Source: a virus
IMG/VR virus record: IMGVR_UViG_3300009157_000001
Coordinates: 1 to 64,000 of that record
Direction: 5' to 3' (one strand)
DNA: 64,000 nucleotides
Both the position numbers and the translations under genes were made by a program. Below are positions 48,129-55,949 of the stretch, piece after piece. The first letter of the stretch is position 1. Each line of letters opens with the position of its first letter. The notes beneath the pieces were generated by a model. That model did not search any database and was not told where the DNA came from. It saw nothing but the letters and a program-made list of their open reading frames with translations.

Positions 48129-48316
48129 ATACTGAACCAACCCAGAAATCTTACCTTTTTCTGGGTGACCAAGGTATAAAATAAATGTGAAATTACCAAT
48201 ACAAACTCCACAATTATATAGTGAAGAAAGTCTATAGGAATCACCAGAATGTTCACAACTTGCCAGCATATAACTGACAAAATTGCAGCTAGAATTATTT
48301 TATTGATTGTCTTCAT
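48125..48316 (-). CDS. Small membrane protein between loader-like gene and DnaB
   Basis: 63 residues from ATG 48316, one base after the upstream stop. MKTINKIILAAILSVICW begins a first membrane segment, and HYIIVEFVLVISHLFY forms a second. Positive residues lie at both ends. Its TGA overlaps the DnaB ATG. The tight fit at both ends argues that it is real, although it lies in a frame overlapping the extended DnaB frame. Function unknown. Confidence 0.6.
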   Translation of the reverse strand: MKTINKIILAAILSVICWQVVNILVIPIDFLHYIIVEFVLVISHLFYTLVTQKKVRFLGWFSI

Positions 48317-48317
48317 A

Positions 48318-48929
48318 TTACACAACATTTTCTGGGAACTTGAATGAGTCATCACTCTTATTCCCTGATTTAACAATAGCACAGTAATTAGCCAATTCAC
48401 TCTCCCAGGACTTATCTGAAAGTTGTTTCCTTAAGAAATATTGACTATTTCTACAGTACATCCAGTTTTTGTCCTCATACTCAAAGACATATCTTTCAGT
48501 AGCTTTTAATACTGTTTCCCAGTCATACTTATAATTCCTGAAGAACCATACAAAAGCTCCTTTGAGATTGCCTGCATTAACCCGGGCCCTTTTACCACTG
48601 GGAAGTTTTATGTCAGGCCAGATATTCAGGTACTTTTCTACCTGAAGAGCAACAAGAGCAGCATCTGCACAAGGATCAATCATAGAAGGATCTTTGTCCA
48701 AAAAACTCTCAATCTCTGAAATAGCTTGTAAGCCCTTCTCAGAAATCTTTCCTTCGGAATCCAAGAACTCTGTTAGTATTAACCCTCTTACTTCCTGGTG
48801 TATGTTTACTCCGGGAAGAGCTGTATTCTTCTGTATATTAAGAAGTACATAAACCCTATTAGGGGTCAGACCCTGTTCAGACATCATCTGAAACAAATTC
48901 CAAAGACTGTAAGATTCAAGTTTTTTCAT
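48318..48929 (-). CDS. Possible helicase loader or replication initiation factor
   Basis: 203 residues. An N-terminal winged-helix-like region (QGLTPNRVYVLLNIQK, EGKISEKGLQAISEIE) is followed by a C-terminal helical segment (NLKGAFVWFFRNYKYDWETVLKATERYV in part, then CRNSQYFLRKQ) reminiscent of phage DnaD-like helicase loaders. It lies between a DnaA-like gene and DnaB, which supports a loading role (inference). Overlaps the upstream gene by 14 bases. Confidence 0.55.
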   Translation of the reverse strand: MKKLESYSLWNLFQMMSEQGLTPNRVYVLLNIQKNTALPGVNIHQEVRGLILTEFLDSEGKISEKGLQAISEIESFLDKDPSMIDPCADAALVALQVEKYLNIWPDIKLPSGKRARVNAGNLKGAFVWFFRNYKYDWETVLKATERYVFEYEDKNWMYCRNSQYFLRKQLSDKSWESELANYCAIVKSGNKSDDSFKFPENVV

Positions 48930-49359
48930 TTATCTCAGATAATCTAAAGTTAAGTTTCTCAGTTATTATTTGAACAATCCTAGTAACATTAGGGTCTTTT
49001 ATTTCCAACTGCTGAGTGATTCCTTTAATTGCTAAACTTATTGTAGAATGAGACCAAGTATTGTCCAGGTACCTCCTCATATGATTTTGACTATATCCAT
49101 AATTTTTACCAAAATAGAAGAAGATGTGTCTATAAAGAACGACACACTGATCCCTTACATGTTCTCTTATCCCTGGAGGTTTATATGAAGGATTACAAGA
49201 ATTTATAATATTCTCTATATCCTCAAGAGGGGGGACCCTTTTAGGTCTACCTATAGTCTCTAAATAATACACCTCCGGATAGTATCCAAATTTGCCTTTA
49301 AATTCTTCTTTGAATTTATCAGCAAATTGTCTCATTTGCTGTGATATCTCATCTTGCAT
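48916..49359 (-). CDS. DnaA domain IV-like DNA-binding protein
   Basis: 147 residues from ATG 49359, chosen because it leaves 40 bases for a promoter before the divergent gene. ATGs at 49398, 49401 and 49455 are in frame and would overlap that gene. HVRDQCVVLYRHIFFYFGKN, followed by SHSTISLAIKGITQQL, resembles the DnaA C-terminal helix-turn-helix with its DHSTV-like signature, which binds DnaA boxes. No ATPase domain is present. It heads the replication genes, so it may mark the origin. Confidence 0.65.
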   Translation of the reverse strand: MQDEISQQMRQFADKFKEEFKGKFGYYPEVYYLETIGRPKRVPPLEDIENIINSCNPSYKPPGIREHVRDQCVVLYRHIFFYFGKNYGYSQNHMRRYLDNTWSHSTISLAIKGITQQLEIKDPNVTRIVQIITEKLNFRLSEINEKT

Positions 49360-49399
49360 ATTAGTATTTTTTTTGTATCTTGCCTCAAAATTACTCATC

Positions 49400-49675
49400 A
49401 TGTGGAAGAAAACAGTGAACTTTACTGATAAATTCTTAGGGGCCATGGGGAACACCCCAGGATCTTTCTCTCTTAGAAAATGGTTATCTGTAGGTCTTTT
49501 CTGGCTTGTATCTTATGTGACCATTAAGAATACTAATGAACAGAATATTGAGATGGTACTTACCATTCTCACTCCTTGTATGGTAACCATGGCCGGTATT
49601 TATAGTTACTTCAATAATAAGGATAAAAAGCTAGATCTTGAAAAAAAAGAAGAACCAGCCCGTCCTCAACCATGA
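49400..49675 (+). CDS. Holin-like membrane protein
   Basis: 91 residues from ATG 49400. An in-frame ATG at 49292 would run into the divergent gene. Two membrane segments (WLSVGLFWLVSYVTI and MVLTILTPCMVTMAGIYSYF) are followed by a charged tail (KDKKLDLEKKEEPARP). Size and layout fit a small two-pass holin. It is followed directly by Rz-like and Rz1-like genes, making a lysis cassette on the strand opposite to its surroundings. Confidence 0.65.
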   Translation: MWKKTVNFTDKFLGAMGNTPGSFSLRKWLSVGLFWLVSYVTIKNTNEQNIEMVLTILTPCMVTMAGIYSYFNNKDKKLDLEKKEEPARPQP

Positions 49676-49986
49676 ATAAATCAACATTTGCAATTATTCT
49701 ACTAATCCTTCTGGTAGGAACTGTGGCATATGATATCTTCCTGAGAAAGACTGATATTTCTGCACCAGAGCTCTTTAATGAGAAACCTTATCGGGACTCC
49801 ATTAATTCTCTGGCCAGGAATATCAAGACCCTACAAGTAAAAATTGATAGTTTGGGATCTGAGAATCAAACTCTTTCTGAGCAAAAGTCTAAAACCAAAA
49901 TCATATATGTCCAAAAGATCAAGTTTATATCTGGTGCTTCTGTTTTTCAGTGTGATTCCATTATCCGGAATCTGTCAGGTTTCTGA
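49672..49986 (+). CDS. Rz-like inner-membrane spanin
   Basis: 104 residues. N-terminal signal-anchor (STFAIILLILLVGTVAYDIF) followed by a periplasmic coiled coil (SLARNIKTLQVKIDSLGSEN). This is the Rz/i-spanin layout. Starts in the stop region of the holin-like gene (4-base overlap), and the next gene begins inside it in another frame, as in Rz/Rz1 pairs. Assignment is by architecture. Confidence 0.6.
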   Translation: MNKSTFAIILLILLVGTVAYDIFLRKTDISAPELFNEKPYRDSINSLARNIKTLQVKIDSLGSENQTLSEQKSKTKIIYVQKIKFISGASVFQCDSIIRNLSGF

Positions 49987-50311
49987 TACTACCAAGTGTT
50001 ACGGACTTACTGAACTTAGAAAGATTGCCATTAAATTAACCAAGTGCCAGGAATCGGATACCCTACTTGTCATAACCACCAAACAGTTAGACAATAGAAA
50101 CCAGACTATTCTTCTGAACGAGAAACAGATACAGAGTCTGTACCTGATCTCAGATCAGAAGGACAAAATAATTGAGGGCAAGAACCAGGATATCTCTAAC
50201 CTGACCCTCACCCTCTCTGACACACAGAAATCATTGAAATTCACTAAGTTAAAATGGTTGGGTACCACACTAGTTCTATCAGTCGGACTTATCTACTTTA
50301 TTGTGAACTAG
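49907..50311 (+). CDS. Exported coiled-coil protein, Rz1-like partner
   Basis: 134 residues from ATG 49907 (an ATG at 49844 is possible). N-terminal signal sequence (SLYLVLLFFSVIPLSG then ICQ), a Cys-containing region, a long Gln/Lys/Asp coiled coil, and a C-terminal membrane segment (LGTTLVLSVGLIYFIV). It overlaps the Rz-like gene by 80 bases in a different frame. No strict lipobox is seen, so a tail-anchored, unimolecular-type spanin is also possible. Confidence 0.55.
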   Translation: MSKRSSLYLVLLFFSVIPLSGICQVSDTTKCYGLTELRKIAIKLTKCQESDTLLVITTKQLDNRNQTILLNEKQIQSLYLISDQKDKIIEGKNQDISNLTLTLSDTQKSLKFTKLKWLGTTLVLSVGLIYFIVN

Positions 50312-50651
50312 CCTTTGCTTTAAGAACTGTATTGTAGAACCAGGAAAATACTACATTCCACACTACCCCTAGCAAAATCAGATATACCAGTTTATCCAAC
50401 CAAGAATCTATCCAGGAAGGACTAAGGCATATAGCAATACATAGGAGAATGATCATAATACTCTTGAATAGGTGCCATGCATCAAATTTCCACCTTGTAA
50501 GTGGTGCATACTGAGCCTCTTTCCAACTTATGTCCGGGTTCCAGAACTTGGGGTTCTTGTCTTTAAAGATACTCACATAAAAATGATGGGCCAGGGTATC
50601 CATGACAGCATTACAGATAGCAGCCAGACAAACCAGGATTACAGAGATCAT
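50298..50651 (-). CDS. Membrane protein
   Basis: 117 residues. First hydrophobic segment at residues 1-18. A conserved-looking soluble part (HHFYVSIFKDKNPKFWNP, then RWKFDAWHLFKS) is followed by two membrane segments (IMIILLCIAICLSP, LVYLILLGVVWNVVFSW). I have seen this type in other Bacteroidota phages but know no function. The 3' end meets the lysis cassette tail to tail. Confidence 0.65.
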   Translation of the reverse strand: MISVILVCLAAICNAVMDTLAHHFYVSIFKDKNPKFWNPDISWKEAQYAPLTRWKFDAWHLFKSIMIILLCIAICLSPSWIDSWLDKLVYLILLGVVWNVVFSWFYNTVLKAKASSQ

Positions 50652-50878
50652 ATTGACCCCTTTCTCCTGAGTCTTTTAAAAGTCACCCAGGTCCCTACAA
50701 AGTTGCCAACATTGATTCCTACAAGGAATAAAGCTACCCATGGAGTTTCCGGGACCAGTTCCCATACAAAGAACAGATCAAACAATACCACCAGGGTAAA
50801 GATGATCAGGAACCAACTGTGAACTACTGCAAAGCTCTTCCTCCACAGGAAGAACTGGAAAAAGGTCATCTTCTTCAT
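50648..50878 (-). CDS. Small membrane protein
   Basis: 76 residues with two membrane segments (WFLIIFTLVVLFDLFFVW and VALFLVGINVGNFVGTWV) and a basic C-terminus (KRLRRKG). ATGA overlaps couple it to both membrane-protein neighbours. Function unknown. Confidence 0.6.
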   Translation of the reverse strand: MKKMTFFQFFLWRKSFAVVHSWFLIIFTLVVLFDLFFVWELVPETPWVALFLVGINVGNFVGTWVTFKRLRRKGSI

Positions 50879-51264
50879 ATGAATAGTTTATAAATTATTA
50901 CTAAGAGGGACTGACAGAGAAACTGATCTATCCCTAAAATCATGAAAGAGTTGGTATGCTCCCGATTTCTCTCAAATTTGGCTATAAGCCGGGAAGAGAA
51001 GTATTTCACTATCCAGTGACTTAGATAAGTCAAGGGTAATACTGCTATAAATCTCATAAGGTTAAACTCCTCAGGTTTATGAGCTATAACCATCAAAGCT
51101 ACAAAAAGCCAGCCCATAGATAGCATAAGACTATACATACCAGAATGAATGCTTAACCAAAGTATCCCCCGGCTCTTCTTAGCAGCCATCTCTGGGGTCT
51201 GACATATGTAGTCTCCCACAAAATGAGCTGCCAGTAGTACTATTATTGGTATAGTCTCCATCAT
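50875..51264 (-). CDS. DUF3307-like membrane protein
   Basis: 129 residues. N-terminal LLAAHFVGDYICQTPEMAAKKS with several further hydrophobic helices matches the DUF3307 family pattern (AHxxGDxxxQ). Role unknown. First in a run of three membrane-protein genes read toward the lysis cassette. Confidence 0.7.
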   Translation of the reverse strand: MMETIPIIVLLAAHFVGDYICQTPEMAAKKSRGILWLSIHSGMYSLMLSMGWLFVALMVIAHKPEEFNLMRFIAVLPLTYLSHWIVKYFSSRLIAKFERNREHTNSFMILGIDQFLCQSLLVIIYKLFI

Positions 51265-51265
51265 C

Positions 51266-51475
51266 TTATACTTTATTTAGTTTAGACATCTTACGACAGT
51301 GCTTGCAATACATCCTGGCATAGATCCAGAACTCTTTTTCTATCTCTTCCTTAGTCCATTCATGATCTGCAGGTCTTGGACTAAACTCACAAGGAAGTCC
51401 TTCCTGAACCTTACTGGTCCAGTGATGGTATCCGAAGATATAACAATTAATCCAGTTTAGCAATTTCTTTCCCAT
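51266..51475 (-). CDS. Small zinc-binding protein
   Basis: 69 residues. A CxxC site (MYCKHCRKM) near the C-terminus and an upstream Cys/His pair (INCYIFGYHHW) could form one zinc site. One base separates it from the DUF3307-like gene. Function unknown. Confidence 0.6.
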   Translation of the reverse strand: MGKKLLNWINCYIFGYHHWTSKVQEGLPCEFSPRPADHEWTKEEIEKEFWIYARMYCKHCRKMSKLNKV

Positions 51476-51486
51476 AGTTCTTAGTT

Positions 51487-51777
51487 TTATTGTTCTCCAA
51501 ACCCCATTCTCAGGACATTAGCTCTACTTTTTATCCTGGAAATGCACTGATCAATGGCACCTTCCAGTATCTCTCTAAGTTCTGTCTGAAACTCTCGGTC
51601 CATATAGATAGGGCATGTGTCTGCAAATTCATCAATCCTAACCATAGTAGAACTTCCCTGCTTCAGTTCAAAAGGATATGCTCTGAAATTTATCTGATTA
51701 AGCTTATCTTTGAGATCATTGAGAGCTCTTGAATCTCTAACCAGATTATTTATCTTATTTAGTCTTTCTTCTGTCAT
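51487..51777 (-). CDS. Hypothetical protein
   Basis: 96 residues from ATG 51777 (MTEERLNKINNLV), two bases after the UDG stop. An upstream ATG at 51855 would overlap UDG by 76 bases. Helical N-terminus, then an IDEFADTCPIYMDREFQTEL segment. No family recognised. Confidence 0.6.
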   Translation of the reverse strand: MTEERLNKINNLVRDSRALNDLKDKLNQINFRAYPFELKQGSSTMVRIDEFADTCPIYMDREFQTELREILEGAIDQCISRIKSRANVLRMGFGEQ

Positions 51778-51779
51778 GA

Positions 51780-52493
51780 TTACCAGGTTATTCCAGTTCC
51801 ATTTTGACCAATTAGTATATTGTTCACTTTTTGAAATACATCCCCAGAATCCCACTTCTCCTGTCTATTATGAGCAGCAGCTGCGGGATGCACTGTAAAG
51901 ATCTTGTGGTTCACATCCGGAATGGATTCAGACCACTCCTGAGCCTTCTTACCCATAAATATATATACCAGACCGGTATTAGTAAAACAGAGGACATCAA
52001 AGAGATATGCCATAAAAGGCTGCCAGATATTATAATGCTGACCTATCTTACCTACCGTGGTAGTCAGGGCACAGTTTAGCATCAGTACTCCTTGATTAGA
52101 CCATCTTTTAAGATCCAGTTGGTCCTTGTAAGGATAAGGATCCCCTTTATATACAGTTCTCTCTATCTCCTCAAACATGAATCTTAAGGAAGGTTGAGCT
52201 TTCTCCATCAAACTGCATGAAGTAGCTATCCCATCAGCACAATTGACGAAAGGATAAGGATCCTGAAGTAACATAATAACTCTCAGGTCCGAGTACTTAC
52301 ACTCCTCAAAAGCCCTAAAGACAAGTTTAAGAGGAGGAGTAAATCTTCTTCCTTCCCGAGACTCCTTTGCTAGGTATTCCAAGAGCTTATCCATATCTTC
52401 TGATAATAGAAATGCCTTGAGCTTGTCGGCCCAACCGGAAGGCCGGAGTCTTTCATACAACTTGGACTTTATATCCTGAATATTTACACTCAT
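51780..52493 (-). CDS. ung: Uracil-DNA glycosylase (family 1)
   Basis: 237 residues. MLLQDPYPF carries the catalytic Asp of the UNG GQDPYH motif (the final His is Pro here). ADGIATS follows as the uracil-pocket segment. VLMLNCALTT and the HPAAAAHN motif (catalytic His) complete the fold. It removes uracil from DNA and is common in crAss-like replication arms. Coupled to the gene upstream by a 4-base overlap. Confidence 0.85.
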   Translation of the reverse strand: MSVNIQDIKSKLYERLRPSGWADKLKAFLLSEDMDKLLEYLAKESREGRRFTPPLKLVFRAFEECKYSDLRVIMLLQDPYPFVNCADGIATSCSLMEKAQPSLRFMFEEIERTVYKGDPYPYKDQLDLKRWSNQGVLMLNCALTTTVGKIGQHYNIWQPFMAYLFDVLCFTNTGLVYIFMGKKAQEWSESIPDVNHKIFTVHPAAAAHNRQEKWDSGDVFQKVNNILIGQNGTGITW

Positions 52494-52765
52494 GGTATCT
52501 GATGAGTTGTATGAAACCTTACCCGGGGGAGATAACCTATCTCTGCCAGGCTTCCTTTTTTAACCTTCTTTTTGGGGATTCTCTTAGTCTTGATCTCGAT
52601 AATACACTCTTCTCTAATTTCCAGATCCTTAATAGTCTTCTCCAGAAAGTTAAGAACCTCATTTAAGACTCGATACTCCTTTTTTTCATAGAGAGTATGA
52701 AGATTTGATCTTTGTACCCTGAGGTTGTCATACCAGTTCTCTAAATCTTTAAGATTTACTTTCAT
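52490..52765 (-). CDS. Hypothetical basic helical protein
   Basis: 91 residues from ATG 52765 (MKVNLKDLENWY). Earlier starts would enter the divergent gene at 52795. Two long helices, then a very basic KTKRIPKKKVKKG segment. Function unknown. First gene of its operon, divergent from the + strand gene with 29 bases between. Confidence 0.6.
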   Translation of the reverse strand: MKVNLKDLENWYDNLRVQRSNLHTLYEKKEYRVLNEVLNFLEKTIKDLEIREECIIEIKTKRIPKKKVKKGSLAEIGYLPRVRFHTTHQIP

Positions 52766-52782
52766 ATTACACTTTTTAAGTT

Positions 52783-52790
52783 TAAATTTG
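52783..52790 (+). promoter_or_regulatory. TAnnTTTG promoter -7 element
   Basis: TAAATTTG matches the Bacteroidota -7 consensus and lies four bases before the ATG at 52795, the same spacing as at 3896. No convincing -33 box. Implies a nearly leaderless transcript of the isolated + strand gene. Confidence 0.4.
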
Positions 52791-52794
52791 CTCC

Positions 52795-53088
52795 ATGATA
52801 AAGACCAGAGCAATAGAACCAGATTCACTCATTGACATCAAAGTCAGTGGGTACTTCTATGGAAGACTCCAAGTCTTATTAATATGGCTTGCTAGTCACT
52901 ATGAAGAAAAAGACTTCATAAAGCATATGCAAATCATAAAAGACAAGGAGGTCGATTTAAAGACCCATCCCGAGGCTTATAACCTGGAGACAGTACTGTC
53001 TATCATAAATGAGCTAGAAGTCTCTGCTAAAGACCAGGATAAAGTCAAAGAGGTAGAAATTCCAGAGGAAGGAGCTAGTCCTACCTAA
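52795..53088 (+). CDS. Isolated + strand hypothetical protein
   Basis: 97 residues, helical and acidic, ending in EVEIPEEGASPT. It stands alone on the + strand inside a long - strand operon and has its own candidate promoter. Its end overlaps the converging gene by eight bases. A regulatory role would fit such placement, but no DNA-binding motif is seen. Confidence 0.65.
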   Translation: MIKTRAIEPDSLIDIKVSGYFYGRLQVLLIWLASHYEEKDFIKHMQIIKDKEVDLKTHPEAYNLETVLSIINELEVSAKDQDKVKEVEIPEEGASPT

Positions 53089-53467
53089 GGTTTATATTGA
53101 CCAGATCTCCTGCTTCTATACAGGCCTGGATAAATAGACCAAGTTCTTCTACACTGCACTTGCTTAGGGATTTGCATATTATATACATCTCTCCTTCAAG
53201 TTCTTTCTTGACACAGAGTCCAGCTTTCTTCTTAATTTCGAGTTTAAGATCTTCAAAACTGTACCCCATCTCTGGGGCTAGTAGTCTTACACACTTATGG
53301 GCCTTGGCCAGTTGAGCCAAGGTCTTATTCTCAGTATTAGCATCAAAGAAGGCATCTACTACCTGACCTTCTTCTAATAAGTTGACAAAGTCTGTATACC
53401 TGATATCCCCACCACTCATAGCATTGGTGAGTTTACCATTCTCCTTCTTCAGGAGTATATGAAGCAT
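53081..53467 (-). CDS. Hypothetical protein, weakly NinB-like
   Basis: 128 residues from ATG 53467, one base after the upstream stop (ATG 53491 possible). The C-terminal half (YSFEDLKLEIKKKAGL, then SKCSVEELGLFIQACIEAG) recalls the end of phage NinB-type recombination proteins. The match is weak and by eye. N-terminus is beta-rich. Confidence 0.55.
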   Translation of the reverse strand: MLHILLKKENGKLTNAMSGGDIRYTDFVNLLEEGQVVDAFFDANTENKTLAQLAKAHKCVRLLAPEMGYSFEDLKLEIKKKAGLCVKKELEGEMYIICKSLSKCSVEELGLFIQACIEAGDLVNINLR

Positions 53468-53468
53468 G

Positions 53469-53996
53469 TTATCCTTTTGCTTCTTCCCCATCTTGCTGAG
53501 TTGTGGCTTTGTTAGAATTGAGCCTGATCACTAACTGACTTATCTCATTCCTAAACTTCTGGATATCTTTCTCCAGGTTTGCTATTTTCTTATTCTTGTT
53601 AGTGATTTCATTCTTTAGAGAAGTTACATACTGATCCTTTTTGAACTGGTCCATTTCCTCTTTGGAAAAATGGATCTTAAACTTCTCTCCAACAGCTTTC
53701 TCTAGTACTTTCTTTTCTTTCTCAAGCTCTTCTATCTTCCTTCTTAGTTCTACAAGTTCACCATGTTGAGTCTTTACTATAACTCTATCTGGAAGTTTTT
53801 GAGGCTCAGTATTTTGATCTGCTTCTTTCCACTCTACATATATCCTTACAATACCTTTTTCTTTATGTATCCAACTCATTGCATGCCTTACATCACTATC
53901 GAGGTGGCATCCTAAAATAGGGAAGAGTTGATATTTAGACACATTATTTTTGGTAAGATGCCAACTATAATCTATACCATTAGGAGTCTTCTCCAC
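53469..53996 (-). CDS. Coiled-coil protein
   Basis: 175 residues from a GTG start overlapping the cold-shock gene by 17 bases. Residues 1-60 are globular and aromatic. Residues about 78-160 form long coiled coils (KIEELEKEKKVLEKAVG, KNEITNKNKKIANLEKD). Function unknown. Confidence 0.65.
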   Translation of the reverse strand: MEKTPNGIDYSWHLTKNNVSKYQLFPILGCHLDSDVRHAMSWIHKEKGIVRIYVEWKEADQNTEPQKLPDRVIVKTQHGELVELRRKIEELEKEKKVLEKAVGEKFKIHFSKEEMDQFKKDQYVTSLKNEITNKNKKIANLEKDIQKFRNEISQLVIRLNSNKATTQQDGEEAKG

Positions 53997-54186
53997 GATC
54001 CAGTATTACACCAATAGCAGAAGCCCCTCTCGGACTAGATTTCTCGTCAAAGAGAACCCTATCATCCATCTTAATCTTATCTATGCACCCACTTACATGA
54101 GTGAATATATCAGGTCCACCATCATCAGGAGTGATGAACCCGTATTTTTTGTCCTGGTTAAAGAATTTAACTTTTCCCTTCCTCAT
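53980..54186 (-). CDS. Cold-shock domain protein
   Basis: 68 residues from ATG 54186. GKVKFFNQDKKYGFITPDD carries the RNP1-like segment of CspA proteins and DIFTHVSG the RNP2-like segment. A small OB-fold RNA/ssDNA chaperone, probably acting on phage or host transcripts. Overlaps the upstream gene by 20 bases; an ATG at 54237 is possible but adds a non-domain extension. Confidence 0.85.
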   Translation of the reverse strand: MRKGKVKFFNQDKKYGFITPDDGGPDIFTHVSGCIDKIKMDDRVLFDEKSSPRGASAIGVILDRGEDS

Positions 54187-54796
54187 CTTCTTCTGTTTTT
54201 TGTTGTTCTTTTCTGGTAAGCCAGACAGGAAAGACACTTTGGTCCATTCCCATTTCTCTGGTAAATTCTTCTACAAGTTTACACATATCACTTCTGTTAT
54301 ACAAATCCTTTCTTGTAGTTGCAGCAAGATGAAACCTCTTCTTAGGAATTAATAAAGCAACTGATTGTTTCTCACAGCATTCCTTACAGAGCTTCTGCTT
54401 GGGATATCCCTCAAAATCATTACTACAGAGTCTACACTGTAAGGCAGAGTGACCGGAATAAAAAGGGGTAGGACTTATCTTAGCCTCAACTATAACTCCC
54501 TTATCCAGTTCATCATTCCTAATAATGGGCATCCACTGATGATACTTTATTTTTACCTCAGGACCATCTGTTGGAAAAGGAACAAAGACCGGATAAGCTA
54601 ATCTATCCAGTTCCATAATCTCTTCCCCCTGTACAGTATCTTCTCTTAAGAAATACCAATTCCCAGACGTAGCCAGATGAGTTAGGGTACCTACTGAGAG
54701 ACTTTTCTTCTGCCAATCAAATCTTATAACCCGGAGACCCTCAATGATTTCCTCCTTCTTGTAATCTCTGCTTTCTATATGTCCACTTAGTATCAT
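54167..54796 (-). CDS. Zinc-ribbon hypothetical protein
   Basis: 209 residues. CRLCSNDFEGYPKQKLCKECC (residues about 120-141, given in part) forms a four-Cys zinc ribbon. N-terminal part beta-rich, C-terminus acidic and charged (EQQKTEEDEEGKS). Starts one base into the upstream stop. Function unknown. Confidence 0.65.
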   Translation of the reverse strand: MILSGHIESRDYKKEEIIEGLRVIRFDWQKKSLSVGTLTHLATSGNWYFLREDTVQGEEIMELDRLAYPVFVPFPTDGPEVKIKYHQWMPIIRNDELDKGVIVEAKISPTPFYSGHSALQCRLCSNDFEGYPKQKLCKECCEKQSVALLIPKKRFHLAATTRKDLYNRSDMCKLVEEFTREMGMDQSVFPVWLTRKEQQKTEEDEEGKS

Positions 54797-55368
54797 CAGG
54801 TTTTGATTCTTGGCATTATTATAGCAACTCTTTCTGATACTGAATACTCCTTAAAAGTAAGAAGTACACTATCTTTTGCTGACTTAAAAGTACATATAAG
54901 AGCACCTTCCTTATCATCAAACCCAAGGACTTCCTGACAAGCAAGAAGAGCTTTTGGATTAATACTTATGCTCTTATCCCAAATAATCTTAGTTCTTGTC
55001 TTGACCAATCTCTCTTTTATAAGTTTGTCAATAGAGTTTACAAACTTCTGGGAGGGAAGATCTGTCTCCTCTGGTTCATACTTCCAATCAACCCCCTTTT
55101 CTATTCCTATAATACATTTGGTATAAATAAAAGGAACATAAGCCCTCTTGTTTTTCTGATAAAGTTCCTGGTAAATATACCAAGGAACTGATGCAAAGTT
55201 CAGACAAACCGGAAGATCATCCATTTTCATTCTTACTGCCATAAAACCATTGGTTGCATAAGCATACTTATCTGTGAAATGAACCTTTGTCATGATAGGT
55301 CTGATATCATCTTTGCTACATACTTTGTGTAATGGTATATCAAAGATACTTTCTATTCTTTTTGCCAT
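54796..55368 (-). CDS. Possible sliding-clamp-like protein
   Basis: 190 residues. CSKDDIRPIMTKVHFTDKYA, then ATNGFMAVRMK, resembles a DnaN repeat (RPxLxxVxF...TDGxRL). The end, ISINPKALLACQEVLGF, then VLLTFKEY and AIIMPRI, resembles the last DnaN domain (LIMPxRL). Length suits one and a half clamp domains rather than three. By eye only; if right it would be the processivity factor for PolB. Confidence 0.45.
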   Translation of the reverse strand: MAKRIESIFDIPLHKVCSKDDIRPIMTKVHFTDKYAYATNGFMAVRMKMDDLPVCLNFASVPWYIYQELYQKNKRAYVPFIYTKCIIGIEKGVDWKYEPEETDLPSQKFVNSIDKLIKERLVKTRTKIIWDKSISINPKALLACQEVLGFDDKEGALICTFKSAKDSVLLTFKEYSVSERVAIIMPRIKT

Positions 55369-55949
55369 AGTTTATACTTGTTAATTAATCTGTGATTGTA
55401 ATTAGTGCTCATTCTGATATTATCACTGAATCCATCGTGTTGAATAGCAACCATAGGATAGCATAGATGACTAAGATAATTCCCGTGTCTTTTACTCCCT
55501 ATCCACTTATCCAGGTTAGTATTCTCATCAGCTCCTAGAAAAGTATCATAAAACCGGTGACTTACCATATAACAGTGAAGTCCACTGAATTCTCTGACTT
55601 GGGCCAGTTCTTCTGTGATTGGATATATCTTACCTTCATATACTCCCGATAAATAGATATTCCAGTCAACTGGTAGATCCTTTTTAAGGTTAAGGAATCT
55701 CTGGTAAGATCCTTCAGATGTAAATTTTATATCATCCTCCCAGATGTTTACTTCAGACCACCCTTCCTGTTTAGCCCATCTAACACAGTTTTTATGTGCC
55801 TGGGAGATGTTTACCACAGGTTTCTTAGAAGTATGTACTGAAGGCATCAGGGCATAATCACTTATACCCTGCTCCTTCAGTTCTTTCTCAAGGGTCTCCC
55901 AGCGATCTTTTCTAAGAGGATTGTGAATTATTAAGACCTTAGTTGACAA
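55353..55949 (-). CDS. Glycosyltransferase family 25-like protein
   Basis: 198 residues from a TTG start overlapping the upstream gene by 11 bases. VLIIHNPLRKDRWETLEKEL, then SQAHKNCVRWAKQEGW and NIWEDDIKF match the GT25 pattern with its EDD metal-binding motif. YLSGVYEG and SGLHCYMVSHR fit further strands. The acceptor could be phage DNA, a virion protein or host surface glycan; the sequence does not say. Confidence 0.65.
   Translation of the reverse strand: MSTKVLIIHNPLRKDRWETLEKELKEQGISDYALMPSVHTSKKPVVNISQAHKNCVRWAKQEGWSEVNIWEDDIKFTSEGSYQRFLNLKKDLPVDWNIYLSGVYEGKIYPITEELAQVREFSGLHCYMVSHRFYDTFLGADENTNLDKWIGSKRHGNYLSHLCYPMVAIQHDGFSDNIRMSTNYNHRLINKYKLWQKE

Noticed and set aside
48129-48269. 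DnaB start at ATG 48269
   Set aside because: It overlaps a well-fitted small membrane gene, and the ATGA coupling at 48128 is typical of this operon.
49360-49455. Extension of the DnaA-like gene to ATG 49455
   Set aside because: It would be the reverse complement of the holin-like gene start and leave no promoter space.
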